64,000 bases of DNA from Chamaelirium japonicum (taxonomy: Eukaryota; Streptophyta; Magnoliopsida; Liliales; Melanthiaceae), in contig OX393550.1 in NCBI GenBank assembly GCA_947650365.1, positions 103,938,843 through 104,002,842 on the forward strand, given 5' to 3'. The notes beneath the pieces are model-generated. The model ran no database searches. It was not told where the DNA came from and saw only the letters and a list, made by a program, of their open reading frames with translations. The position numbers and the translations under genes were made by a program. This document shows, piece after piece, positions 39,501 to 51,958 of this stretch (position 1 is its first letter; every line of letters begins with the position of its first letter).

Positions 39501-40667
39501 AGGACAAAGGGTAGTTTATTTTATGATCCTGAGGATAGAAAGGTTATCGTCTCAACGAACACCGTATTCCTGGAGCAGGATTATTTAATAGACCATAAGC
39601 CCACCAGTAAAGTAGTTCTTGAAGAATTGCTTGGTACTGATGGAAGTACGCAGACAGAAAACGTAGTGGAAACCGATACCACTAAGATTAACGATACTGT
39701 AGAATCGACTCCTATGGAACCATCGCAGGCTCGTCGCAGTGGGAGGACCACAGGTGCTCTTGATAGATACAATAGAGAAGCCTTTATGGTAGATCCAGAG
39801 TTTCAGAAGGATGATCCCCTAAACTATGACGAAGCGATGGTATCCTCTGACCATGCAGAATGGCAGGAAGCCATGGAGGCAGAACTGACATCGATGTCCC
39901 AAAACTCGGTCTGGACACTTGTAACACCACCTCACAATATTAAGCATATTGGGTGTAAGTGGGTGTACAAAAGAAAAAGAGGTCCGGATGGTACCGTTGA
40001 GACTTACAAAGCTAGACTAGTTGCTAAGGGTTATACCCAGCGAGAAGGGATCGACTATGACGAGACCTTTTCGCCAGTGGCTATGCTTAACTCTATCCGG
40101 ATTCTCTTATCCAATGCAGCCCATTGTGATTGGGAGATCTAGCAAATGGACGTCAAGACCGCATTCCTCAACAGGGATTTGGAAGAAGATATCTACATGT
40201 CTCAGCCTCCAGGCTTTGACACAAAAGATCAGGAAGGTCTGGTGTGCAAGTTGCAAAGGTCCATTTATGGACTAAAGCAAGCATCCAGAAGTTGGAACAT
40301 GCGTTTTGATTAGGCTATCCAGTCTTATGGATTTGAGCAGAACGTGGACGAACCATGTGTTTATAAAAGGAGCGATAAGACTGCAGTAGTTTTTCTAGTG
40401 CTTTACGTAGACGATATCCTACTTATTGGAAACGATGTTGGAACGTTGTCTACAGTGAAGGTGTGGTTATCCTCTCAATTTGACATAAAAGACCTGGGTG
40501 AAGCGAGTTATGTTTTGGGGATCAAGGTAACTCGAGATCGCCAGAACAAGACTCTCTCGTTGTCACAGTCAGCCTACATAGATACTATCTTGGTCAAATT
40601 CAGTATGCACAACTCCAAGAAGGGACTGGTTCCATTCAGACATGGAATGAAATTATCCAAGGATTAG
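39456..40667 (+). pseudogene. Copia 2 reverse transcriptase
   Basis: Frame 39456-40142 begins with the integrase tail (ESKTKVCLFIGYPKRTKG) and a linker. It then has [42 protein letters not shown]. After a TAG at 40140-40142 (in the expected [14 protein letters not shown] motif) the text continues [30 protein letters not shown] and the catalytic box FLVLYVDDILLIGND near 40400. It ends at TAG 40665-40667. YVDD is intact; stops are the main damage. Confidence 0.9.
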
Positions 40668-41350
40668 GGTCCTAAGACTCCAGAGGAGAGGGCAGAGATG
40701 TAGAAGATTCCTTATGCTTCAGCTGTAAGGAGTCTGATGTATGCTATACAGTGCACGAGACCAGATATATGCTATGCAGTAGACATGATGGGCAGGTATC
40801 AGTCAAATCCGGGTCCAGGGCACTGGATTGCTGTAAAAAGTATACTCAAGTATCTCCGTAGGACGAGAGATTATGAGTGAGTTTACTCTTCACAGGAACT
40901 GATGCCGATTGGGTATACGGATTCTGACTTTGCATCAGATTTGGAATCCAGGAGATCGACGTCAGGGTTTGTGTTTTCATTAGGAGGAGGAGCTGTCAGT
41001 TGGAAGAGCGTGAAGCAGGGATGCATCGCGGATTCGACGACAGAGGCTGAGTACGTTGCGGCGTGCGAAGCAGCTAAGGAGGCGGTGTGGCTCACGAAGT
41101 TCCTCACGAACTTAGGATGCGTCCCGGGAGCTCAAGATCCTATTGTCCTTTACTGTGACAATAGTGGAGTGGTAGCACAATCCAAGGAGCCAAAATATCA
41201 CTAGAAGAGCAAGCATATCGAGCGGAAATACTATATTATCCGGGACTTGCAAAAGCGAGGGGAGGTTGCAGTGACTCAGGTGGCGTCTGCAGATAACATG
41301 GCGAACCATTTCACAAAGGCGTTACCGACCAAGGCTTTTGAGAAGCACGT
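40668..41350 (+). pseudogene. Copia 2 RNase H
   Basis: It contains MYAIQCTRPDICYAVDMMGR, then [40 protein letters not shown] and [15 protein letters not shown]. These carry the Asp-Glu-Asp residues of copia RNase H. TAG at 41202-41204 precedes KSKHIERKYYIIRD. The region stops shortly before the purine tract and the 3' LTR, the usual arrangement. Confidence 0.85.
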
Positions 41351-41401
41351 GGATGCCATGGGAGTTAAGACTGTTGTTCCCCGCTAGGCCAAGTAGGAGA
41401 T

Positions 41402-43353
41402 TGTTGTAGCTCGTGTGTCCTTAGCGTGGAATTTCTGTATTAACATTAATAAAGATGACTTTGGTTATTGCTTTAATTAGAATACTACTCTGGTGTATGA
41501 TAATACTAATATAATAAAAGGACCGTAGGGAGCACAGTAGGCCACTGAGGTGCATGGAGGATCCATGCTTGGGAGACCCAGTGGACCAGTTCTGTGTAGA
41601 CCTAGAACTAGTTCACAGCTTAGGTGATGCCGGTCGCTTCACCGAGAACAAGCTGTTGGCAGGTAGAGGATGTGGTGAAGTCTCAACCATGGGAACGTGG
41701 GATTCCCATTCACCTGACCAAGCACGATGGTCGTGTTGAACAGGAACCAAGACGGTGCACAGTTCAGTGATTCAGACACTGGTGCAAAAACCGTCTTACT
41801 ACTATAGATAATCCGTCCTTAACCCTGAGGGACCATGTTTACTGGACCAACCAGTTGTATGGTGCTTTGATGTGCCAACGTGTGCGGACCTTCCATAGTC
41901 CAATACCACGGTACGTTGGGTTACCCGGCTGACGCTTGAGTGACATGTAATCCCTACAGGTTATCCGACATCCAGTGTTGGATGGGTGCATTTTGATGAG
42001 TCAATCTGTCCACACAGTTAACCCTGGCCTGGTGGTTGTCAGTACGACTGACGATGTTCCGGATGCTAGGCATAGCACCGGAAGGTGTGTGGTGTTATAG
42101 ATAACAAGTCATCAAACCCTAGTCAGATGATCGATCGGGATCTGACAGTGCTCCCCACCGCCCGAGTCGTATCATGGCACCAGTAATAGGAGGGACTAAG
42201 GATTATCGGAGTATAGTAGAGAACAGGGTTACGAGGGAGTAACATAAGTTTAGGATCACTAGAGTTCAACTCGCGTCGCACTCTGGGTGGCTACGCGGGT
42301 TAATCGGATTAGGGCTGATTAACGGAACTTTTGGTGTGTCACCGGAATAGTTAATCAGGGATCCGGTTGGAGCTAGAGATCCCGAACCCTAAAGGTTCCA
42401 CCCTGTCGTTGCGTATAGGAATTGTTCTCCGACCTAGTTGGATACGTTGGATGCGAAGCAGCGCGATGGAGCGCAAGCCCGGAGCCAAAGAACCTAATTC
42501 ACATGTGTTACGGGCCGTAGGGGTATTTTGGTAAATACTGAAATATGGCTCAGAACACATTGAATATGGATCTTAGATTGAGCAGAATAATTCCAGAAGC
42601 TCATAGGTGTTGACGGAACTCGATTCCGAGTAGCGCACCTCACTTAGTCTCTCTTTCAGTTTTTCGCTTTTCGTGAAGGTCGTTTTCGTCCATGCTTCAC
42701 GATAGACACCCAGAATCCCTAAAAACCGCCCCCCCTTATCCCTATCCACCTAGGGGCCGGCCCAAGCCTCCTTGGAGCCATGGGAGACCGACCCTATATA
42801 GGAATAGGGAGAGGGAGGGGCCGGCCCTATGGTTCCTCTCCTCTAGAAAATCCGAACCCCCCTACTAGCCTCCTCCTTTGTGGTTTCGGCCAAGGAAAAG
42901 AGAGGAAGAAGAAGGGAGAAGGAAGAGGAAGGAAGGAGAAGGAAGAAGAGAGAGAGAGGAGGAGATCTCGCGGCTCGCTATCATCTTCGCAACGGATTCC
43001 TCCGTTGGCTCGAAATCATTGCACTCAGAGACGGGATTTCGAGGATTCTTCAATTCGCAAAGGACAAGGTGCTATCCGACAGTTTCCCTTGCGATTCAAG
43101 TGCGGTTCTTTATCATTCTGTCATCTCTGGATCATAGATCTATAAGGTATGATGAATCTAAACACCTAAGTAGATGCATTAATGTCTTCTGTAGATCGTA
43201 GTATGCCTCTAGGGTGTCCGCACATATGCTAAGATCGTAGATTTGCATGTAGATTGTTTTTATAGCGAAATTGTAATGAAACATACACCGTATGATCTTC
43301 GGATCTTTTTTTTGCTTCCGCTGCGACTCTGATTAGCGGATCCAATTCCAACA
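41402..43353 (+). repeat. Copia 2, 3' LTR
   Basis: 1952 bp, collinear with 33587-35553 with scattered substitutions. It ends CCAACA. Confidence 0.9.
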
Positions 43354-43358
43354 GTAAT

Positions 43359-45391
43359 AACAGACAAGGGGGGCTCGCATATGGGAGAGACTGGACCGGT
43401 GCTTTGTGAATGATCGATGGACGACGAAGTTTGACGATACTTCTGTTAAACACCTCCCTCGATATGTATCGGATCGTTCCCTGATTCTAGTTTCCACCCT
43501 TGCGAATACTCGACCTCAATGAGTCCCGTGGAGGTTCCATAACTTCTGGTTATCTTGAGCGGAGTGTCGAGAAGTGATTCTACAACAGTGGATCCGTGGG
43601 GCGGGGTGGGGCGGGGTGCGCTGAGAACTTACCTTTCGTCCGACGAGCTCTTTCTTTTTGGAATAAAAATACAGTGGGAAATATACACTCGCTGGTGGAT
43701 TTGTTGTGGTGGCAAGCGGAAGCGATGGCAGGGACCCAGGAGGAGGAGGAGGGTTTGGAGGAGTGGCTACAGGTGCACCGGCAGTTGGAATGGTCCTTGA
43801 GGCAACAGGAATCTCTTTGGGCTCAAAAATCTAGAGTACAGTGGTTACAAGAGGGGGATCGTAAGATGGGGTTCTTCCAATCTAGCACCCGAGTGAGAAA
43901 AGCTAGAAATCGTATCAGATGTCTTCAGGTTGGGGGAGAGGAAATATCGGAGCCTCAGCATATTCAACGAGTGTTGATCGACTTCTTCAAACGACGTTGG
44001 ACATGAGCCGATGAGGTGCACCTTTAGCACTTGATAATCTCCCGAGGTGCGTATCTCATGAGATGAATAATTTCCTGATTCGTATTCCTGATAGAGGTGA
44101 AATCAAGAGGGTGGTGTTCGCATCACCGGCAAATAAATCTCCTGGACCTGACGGGTTTAATGGGGAGTTTTATAAAGAATGTTGGGATATTATTGGGGAG
44201 GATGTGATTAGGGAAGTCCAGGGTTTTTTCAAATCGCATAGAATGCCTGAGGGGTGGAACGACACGTCGGTGGTGCTCCTACCAAAGAAGCCTATTCCGG
44301 TTTCTCCTAATGATTTTAGATCGATTAGTCTTTGCAATGTGCACTATAAATTTATTTATAAGATTATGGCTAACAGACTTCGATTATTATTACCATCGAT
44401 TATTCGAGAAAAACAACATGCGTTTATTCCCGAGACGCGGATCCCAAATAATGTCCTCCTTGCACAGGAGGTCATACACTCTATACATGTGGCTCCTCGA
44501 CGAAGAGCAGCTATGGTGGTAAAAGTAGACTTAGATAAGGCATATGACCGGATACAGTGGGAGGCTTTGGAGGCGATTCTTGCTCGGATGGGATTCCACC
44601 CAACCTGGATTTCTTGGACTGTTTGATTATTGATTAATGGGGAGGTGACCCAGATGTTCCGGCCGAGTTGTGGTTTACGTCAAGGGAATCCAATCTCTCT
44701 GTATCTTTTTCTCTTAGTAGCTCAGGTTTTTCAATGGGAGATCGATAATAGTACAAGGGAGGAGGCACTTGAGGGCTTTACTACTCGTCGGAACATGCAG
44801 CAAATTGTCACTCTTGCCTTTGCATATGACTTCTTATTCTTTGCCAGAGCAACGAAGTTCGATGCTTGGGGACTACGTGAGGTATTTTCTAAAGTCTCTT
44901 TGAGTACCGGTCTAACGATTAATCCAGGGAAGTCTAGCACAAAGTTCTCTCGGTGTGTGAAGAAATCCGTTCGGAGGCGTGTGGAGCGAGCCTTGAATGT
45001 GAAGGAGGAGGTGGGACCTTGGGTCCATCTGGGGGTTCCTATTAATTGTGGAAGGGTGCCAAATGTGTGTTTCGAGCTTGTGATAAGCCGAATGGAAAAT
45101 CGATTGCCGGGGTGGAAGGCGCAATTGTTATCGCAAGCAGGGAGACTAGTGTTGATTAAGTCTGTTTTGGCAGCTACTTCGATGCATCTGATGGGGGCAG
45201 GGGGCCTCCCGGTTGGGGTACTCCAGCAGATGGATCGTCTTTGTCGAGATTTTCTGTGGGGCCATATGGATGGACAACGACACCTACATCTTATTTCTTG
45301 GGAGTCAGTTACGAAGACCCGAGATTTGGGGGGGCTTCAGATTTCTTGTTTCCAAGATCTACAGCTTCAACAGGAGATTGCTAAGATGTGA
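43359..45391 (+). pseudogene. LINE 2 ORF2, reverse transcriptase part
   Basis: Beyond copia 2 the endonuclease end is seen (IWERLDRCFVNDRW, LPRYVSDRS). The L1 RT series follows in two long frames (44063-44626, 44630-45391): SPGPDGFNGEFYKECW, DFRSISLCNVHYKFIYKIMA, VKVDLDKAYDRIQWEALEAI and LRQGNPISLYLFLLVAQVF. The catalytic box reads FAYDF where FADD/YADD plus Phe is expected, so the first Asp is Tyr. A TGA/TGATTA break joins the two frames at 44624-44630. RT is inactive by both criteria. Confidence 0.85.
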
Positions 45392-45394
45392 TAT

Positions 45395-46500
45395 GTGATT
45401 ACGGATTCTGGGGTGGGTGCTCAGTGGATTCGGGCTAAATATCAAGTAGCGTTGGACTCTTGGCACACCTGGCATAGTAGGACGACTTCGGTTGGGTGGA
45501 GAAGAACTATGAAGCGGCTGCAGCAAGCGCATTTGGAGCTAAGGAGTTTACGACCAAAATTTAGAAAGATGATAGGGGAGCTGAGAGGTGAGCATGTCAG
45601 AAACGAAGGGTTGGGGGCTAACTGGTGGGGCTAGCATTTGGCTTTTGAGGGTTCCGCCGAGAGTCCAAATATTTTTGTGGAAGTTGTTGCGGGGAGCTCT
45701 GCCAACAACATCCATTTTGAGGCAGCGTATTCAGATGGGATATGGGTGCTGTCCATGGTGTAGAGATCCAGATGAAGACATCAATCACAGTTTTTGGGAG
45801 TGCCCTATGGCATTAGAATTTTGGAAATGCATGCTGATGGAGACGGGAATAAATTTCTTCTTGCAGGCTTTACTTCCTGCTAATGGTAGTACGATAAGAC
45901 AGAGGGATCCCACTATGGCTAATGAGATGATTGTTGTTGCTATGTGGTTCCTCTGGAAGGCTAGGTGTGACAAGCTCTTTGGGAGGCCGGTGAAACCATG
46001 GCTAGTACTAGTGAAACAGAGTCAAGAGGTTCTACAGGGATTTCATAATCTGGTACCGAGGAGCCGGGAGCGACGAAGGGGGAATATCAGTGAGGAGTTT
46101 ATAATGTGGACTGACGGTTCTTTCCATCCAAGGGAGAGGTTAGCGAGTGGGGCTTGGGTTCTATCTATTCGACAGGGGATGGTTTGTGCTGCTGCAGCTT
46201 TTCGATGTGCGGCGACAACACCTCTACATGCAAAGATTCTAGCTATCCATGGTGCTCTTGAGGAAATCGGTAAGGGGTCGGATATCCGGGTATTGCTTCT
46301 GACTGATGCGAAGGAGGCTCGTGATGCTCTTGTTGTCGGGAAAGGATGTTCGGGTGAGTTATGCCCGAGCATTATGGCTTCTTTGCGGCTTTGGGATTTG
46401 TTGCCGGGGGGTTACGGTGCAGTGGATTCCAAGAGTGGCCAATAGTGCTGCCCACTGACTGGCTTATGGTGCCCGGAGTTCCGGGGTGGAGGGTTACTGG
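45395..46500 (+). pseudogene. LINE 2 ORF2, zf-RVT and RNase H
   Basis: From 45588 a 285-residue frame has the zinc-binding domain (PRVQIFLWKLLRGALPTTSI, CPWCRDPDEDINHSFWECPM). It then has an RNase H start (EEFIMWTDGSFHPRERLASG) and HAKILAIHGALEE with LLLTDAKEA. The frame is lost by a one-base change near 46430; the neighbouring frame continues with the expected NSAAHWLAYGA. Plant L1 elements are known to carry this RNase H. The stop at 45389-45391 separates it from the RT. Confidence 0.8.
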
Positions 46501-46596
46501 GTAACTGATATCCTTACTCCTCTGTCAGCCCTAGTGTCCGAGGACCTTATGATCATGATGTAATGATCCACCCATCTGAATGTACAAAAAAAAAAG

Positions 46597-46736
46597 ACTT
46601 TGACAGTGCTAAGATAAATGGTTTATGAATGCATGTCTGCTGTATGTTTTCGTTATTGCTAGAAATAGCGATAGTTATACTTTCGATTTAAGTGAAAGTG
46701 ATGGAATAAAATAATATGCATTGTAATGTGGACGAT
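46597..46736. other. Spacer after LINE 2
   Basis: AT-rich DNA without recognised features. Confidence 0.4.
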
Positions 46737-46842
46737 GTCGGCACTTATGGAGGGTTCCACACCCCAGGACTGCATCAGACCCATCATAACTACTCTTTCA
46801 GGATTCTCACCATTGACAATATCGCCAAGTAGCCATAACACA

Positions 46843-46902
46843 ACTCTTTTAGCTTTGTTTATTCAATTATTTATTTACCACTCAAAAAAAAAAAAAAAAA
46901 AA
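46843..46902 (+). mobile_element. Tiny polyA-tailed retroposon
   Basis: About 60 bp starting ACTCTTTTAGC and ending in an A-run of about 20. It lies between two copies of AAGTAGCCATAACACA (46827-46842, 46903-46918). Copy B at about 47365 has the motif once, with no insert. Confidence 0.85.
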
Positions 46903-46945
46903 AAGTAGCCATAACACATGATCTTCCTTGGATGTATTCTCACAA

Positions 46946-47195
46946 GGGTCTGTTTGGTTGGAGGGAGTTGGAACCGACGTGTTCCAACTCACGCGTGTTC
47001 CAAGCTAGCGGCTGTTTGGTTCCGTGCGGAGGCTCCTGACCAGATGAGTTTCAACTTCTCCGTGGGTTTCGATTGTATAGAAAACGCGTGAGTTTGTACC
47101 CCACGGTTTTCTGGTGGAGTTCCAACTCCTTCCGTTTGTACCCCACGCGTGAGTTCGAACACGCCGGTTCCAACTCCCTACAACCAAACAGACCC
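46946..47195. mobile_element. Tourist-type MITE (PIF/Harbinger)
   Basis: Ends GGGTCTGTTTGGTTG and CAACCAAACAGACCC are perfect inverted repeats. The target trinucleotides are CAA and TAA, and copy B has one TAA at this place. 250 bp, noncoding; the inside repeats GTTCCAACTC inverted motifs. Confidence 0.9.
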
Positions 47196-47512
47196 TAAAG
47201 GACAACTCTTGCCGTTACTCTATATTGTTTTTTTATATTCATTATCTACAAATAATGATGCAAGTATGATGCGATAACACATTGTCGGCACTTATGGAGG
47301 GTTCCACACCCCAGGGCTGCATCAGACCCATCATAACTGCTCTTTCAGGATTCTCATCATTGACAATATCGCTAAGTAGCCATAACACATGATCTTCCTT
47401 GGATGTATTCTCATAAAGGACAACTCATGCCCTTACTCTGTATTACTTTTTTTTATTCATTATCTACAAACAATGATACAATATAGTGCAAGTATGATGC
47501 GATAACACTTGT

Positions 47513-48250
47513 GCATGATATACTTAACAGAAAAAATAAATCAATTATGTGGAAATCCTTGTGGGAAAAACCATTGTGAGCAAACGATCGAGGAAGCTTC
47601 ACTATCAATGGCGATAAGAACAAAGAAGTACAACCAGACTCCTTGAACTTGCTCCAACAAGATCTATAGCTATCCTCCCTTAGAGTTCTTCAACCAACAA
47701 AAACCCTAGAAATCCACAGCAGACTCATATTCACATAGTCTCTGATTCGATCCTCTCTTTCGTAGAAGATCCCCATCTAGTGTCTTCTCTTCTTCCGTGA
47801 GAAACCCTACCCTTTGTAGCACACCACACCCTCTCAAGAGACCTCTCGTGGTTCCCTCACAAAAACCCTAGAGGATACTTTTATACCCCCTTTTAAAACC
47901 TCCATGCTTAAACCTGAAAAACCCACCTTAGCCAGCCGGCTCGTTCCGGCTTTGCCATGGCGTCCATAATTTGCCCGAGCGAATTTGGCACATGTGCTAT
48001 GAGTTGCCTGCCTGATGACTTTATCCGAGCGAGCCTGAATTCCACCCGACTGAATATGTCGATCGTTATGTGAGTCAACCGCCGACGGACTTCGCTTGGG
48101 CGAAGCGCAATTTCGCCCAGACAACCTTGAGCGATGCAGTGTTTCTTAGGAGCTATGAGCACAGCTTCCCCTCGGGTCTCTTCATGGGGATGGACTACCT
48201 AATAATAACATCACCTTCCAGCTTCCTCGAGTCCTCCTTCCAGCTTCCTT
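47513..48250. other. Unassigned, retroelement-like text
   Basis: Phrases such as AAATCCTTGTGGGAAAAACC and CAACAAGATC, and the exon-poor composition, suggest retroelement leader or LTR debris. No boundaries or domains were found. Confidence 0.3.
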
Positions 48251-48261
48251 ATTAATGCACA

Positions 48262-48352
48262 GGTTGGGGTTTTTCAGGTGGAGTTCCAACTCATTCCGTT
48301 TGTAACTCCACACGTGAGTTGGAACACGCCGGTTCCAACTCCAACCAAACAT
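48262..48352. mobile_element. Fragment of the Tourist-type MITE
   Basis: It contains GGTGGAGTTCCAACTC, CACACGTGAGTTGGAACACG and TCCAACCAAACA, matching 47095-47190 of the complete MITE. The left end is lost. It lies about 270 bp upstream of the F-box ATG. Confidence 0.65.
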
Positions 48353-48399
48353 CTATCCTTCGACGATAATCTCCCCTAAACAAAATAACAACAACAATA

Positions 48400-48618
48400 C
48401 ATCAACATCATACGTTTTAAAAATAACAATAATTAAAAATAAAACTACTTATCTATCCATTTGGTGTTTCATGTGTGTTTGTTTCTTCATGATACATTAC
48501 TGTGCCAATACATGGACTTATTGAACAAAGATCCCTTGTTTCTTCTATAAAAGTCCCCTATGTTTCATGCAAAGCTTCAACAGGACTGAATAAGAGGCTA
48601 GGGAGTGCAGGTGATGCA
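48400..48618 (+). promoter_or_regulatory. Promoter and leader of right F-box gene
   Basis: A TATA-like box (CTATAAAAG, 48545-48553) lies about 70 bp before the ATG. Block 48418-48500 and the CATGCAAAGC leader match the left copy (330-575, inverted). Confidence 0.6.
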
Positions 48619-49760
<1,142 letters not shown>

Positions 49761-49771
49761 AGATTGTATTG

Positions 49772-50555
49772 TTCCCATCCCCTTTCCGATTTTCCCTTTT
49801 CCTCGTTTGGGTTAGGGTATCGGGAGTGGGTTCCTGGCCTCCTCGAGTGCCACCGGAGGCAACAGGGAGGCCGGGATTTGGGTCTTCTCATCACCGGGGA
49901 TGAGATCTACCCCCTCTTCCTCCCCTTTGTAAGTAGCTAGGGTGTCCCCGGAAGGCGGCGTTTTGTGCTCGGAGATCCATGGTCGTTCTGCGGTTGGAGG
50001 CCCTCTTTCGGCGTCGGCGTTGGGGTCGATGTTCTTGTCTGCTTCAGACGGATGGTTGGATCTGGCCCTGGTGTGAGGTTCTCGGTCGATGGTTATCCAG
50101 AACTTCTCCTCTGGCCAGTGCATGAGCGGCTCCTGGCGATGCGGCGGCGGCAGCGGCTCATCGGCAGGGAGGCGGATTCGTTGGCGACTCCTACTTCTTA
50201 GCCGATCTGCGGGTTCTGGCGATGATCGCCTCTTTTTGCTGTGTTTTCTCTCTTTGTGGTTTCTTTTGCTGTGTTTTCCCTGGATCTGGGGTTCTCGCCG
50301 GGTGTGGCGGGATGGTTTGCCAGGGTGCGGCTATTTGTCTACCTGTGTTGGTGGCCAGGTTGGTTGTTTGCGGCTGTTTGTCTACCGGTGTTGCCTACCG
50401 GCTGTTTGTCCACCGGTGTTGGTTCCCGACCAGATGTGGTCGTCCCTGCTAGTGCCGGCATGTGGCACCTCCATGGGGGTCTTTTTGTGACCTCCACCTT
50501 GGCAATACCAAAAAAAAATATTGTATTGGAATTATGTACCAAAAAAAAAAAAAAA
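49772..50555 (+). mobile_element. PolyA-tailed retroposon after F-box gene
   Basis: The insert lies between AGATTGTATTG at 49761-49771 and 50556-50566. It ends in A-runs (about 50511-50518 and 50541-50555). The motif ATTGTATTGGAATT occurs a third time at 50518-50533, so a second, tiny polyA insertion is likely inside the target duplication. The GC-rich interior has no LINE motifs or known protein; it could be a SINE, a 5' part of a LINE, or a retrocopied gene piece. Confidence 0.65.
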
Positions 50556-50585
50556 AGATTGTATTGGAATTGGGTTCATTTCAAA

Positions 50586-51181
50586 TACGGGTGGCAACAG
50601 GTTGGGTTGGGTCGGCCCCTAACCCAACCCATATCCACACCAAGTCTGGTATAGCGGGTTCATACCCGACATATACCCATTCGGGTATAAGAGGGCCGAC
50701 CCATACTCAATCAATTCTTATTTGGGTTTTGGATCGGGTTTGGGGTTTTCATTATGGGAATTTCATCTTTTTTTTCTCCACCACAAATGCACAGTTGTTT
50801 GAATAAAAATTTAATGTTGTTATATATTGAAATATCAAGAACCTCTTAAGATTTTTTATTATATTGGTTTTAGTAGGGTATGAGATTGGGTACAATTTGG
50901 AAAGGGATATGAGTTCGGTTAGAATTTATGTTTATTACAATGAGTTTCAAGTCCAATCATATTATCTAATATCCACAACTTGAAAGGGAAGTCGGAAATC
51001 GGATTTTGAGTATGCGCATTAATTGAGGTATTCGTATCCATACCCGAAGGTTGATCGGGTAGAGTTTCTATAACCGTACCCTACTCAAACCTTAGTTGGG
51101 TGTAAAATCAATACCCATAAGCGAAATATGGGGTTGGGTACAGGTCGGGTTTCCGTGTTTTGATGCTCCATTGCCACCCTA
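50586..51181. mobile_element. hAT-type MITE
   Basis: Ends TACGGGTGGCAAC and ATTGCCACCCTA are inverted. The flanking 8 bp are ATTTCAAA and ATTATAAA (six of eight). Ends resemble the MITE at 18972-20043, as does the content of short GGTTGGG/CCCAACC phrases. Confidence 0.6.
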
Positions 51182-51255
51182 ATTATAAAATTTCATGATA
51201 TTTAATGAAGTCGATCATTATTGTTAGAAAATATTTCTTTTGCCATATCAGATGG

Positions 51256-51958
51256 AGGCTTTTTTTTTTTTTTTTTGAGAAGTGGATAAATTGTATTCAA
51301 ATATCAAGAAATTATATTTTTTGAGAAGCGCTAAGTAGGCATCAGACACATGGCTCCAAACAAATAGATCTCAAAGCGCTGACACAACATATGCCTCATG
51401 TCACACAACCCATAGGACAACACACACAAAACAAAATAAAATTATGCCTAATTAAACAAGCAACAAAGCAAATATCATGGGGGTAGAAGATCATTTTGTA
51501 AATGCTCCTGTGAAACTTTTGTGGTCGCGACTGAGTCTTCTGCTTCTTTGGCTTTGGATTCTTTTCCTGGGGAAGACTCACAAGGTAGGATTCGTTTGGA
51601 ATTGTTAACACTTTGGGAAGGTCAGTGAAAGAAAAATATTTCTTCCCCTTCCAACCATCCTTATACGTATCAACAATGTCGGGGTCGGAATCCCCCTCCA
51701 ACCACTAATTCGACTCGCTACTATCAAGCTCCTTAGCAACCTCCGGAGGACACAAGCCGAGTATCACCTTTGGAATTGCGCCTATAGCTCGAGCAAAATT
51801 GAACGGGACCTTAACGAAGAAAGGGGATGGTGCATTCACTACGAACATTTCCGATGACTTTGTTATCCCCTCCAAAAATACCACCTTAGTCACGAGATTA
51901 GCTGCAACACCCACAACCTCCTCAGTAACTCCTTTATCAAGAAGTGCAAGTACAGTGG
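51256..51958 (-). pseudogene. Unrecognised coding-like retrosequence
   Basis: A T-run at 51257-51276 with a LINE-like 3' text (TTGAATACAATTTATCCACT on minus) suggests a polyA-tailed insert on minus. Its coding-like text (LLDKGVTEEVVGVAANLVTK, then FVVNAPSPFFVKVPFNFARA, IPKVILGLCPPEVAKELDSS) is continuous over 51705-51914. After a stop it continues over 51396-51701 (DGWKGKKYFSFTDLPKVLTI). It continues beyond the Cassandra at 52881-52990 (VWTRAKIEAVVDVVVVGPAA). I do not recognise the family. It may be an L1 ORF1 or a retrocopied host gene. Confidence 0.45.

Larger units (their letters stand above)
33587..43353 (+). mobile_element. Ty1/copia retrotransposon 2
   Basis: Near-identical LTRs (33587-35553, 41402-43353) start TGTTGTAGCTCGTG, and the right one ends CCAACA. 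The target duplication is exact, GTAAT (33582-33586, 43354-43358). A primer site (TTTGTATCAGAACACG, 35555-35570) and a purine tract (AAGTAGGAGAT before 41402) are in place. Gag, protease, integrase, RT and RNase H run in one plus-strand series broken by many stops. Confidence 0.9.
32994..46596 (+). mobile_element. L1-type LINE 2, decayed and split
   Basis: ORF2 parts lie on both sides of copia 2 (33587-43353). The 3' end is an A-run at about 46585-46594 after CTGAATGTAC. No target duplication was recognised, probably because the 5' end is lost. The RT fingers match the L1 order seen in LINE 1. Confidence 0.8.
46737..47512. repeat. Tandem duplication, unit ~228 bp
   Basis: Copy A (46737-47283) and copy B (47284-47512) share TCGGCACTTATGGAGGG, then CATGATCTTCCTTGG and finally AGTATGATGCGATAACAC. 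Copy A is longer because it contains two insertions, listed separately. Copy B serves as the empty site for both. Confidence 0.9.

Noticed and set aside
48502..48618. Upstream in-frame ATG as the F-box gene start
   Set aside because: The left copy begins at the equivalent of 48619, and the extra 39 residues lie in leader and TATA-proximal DNA.
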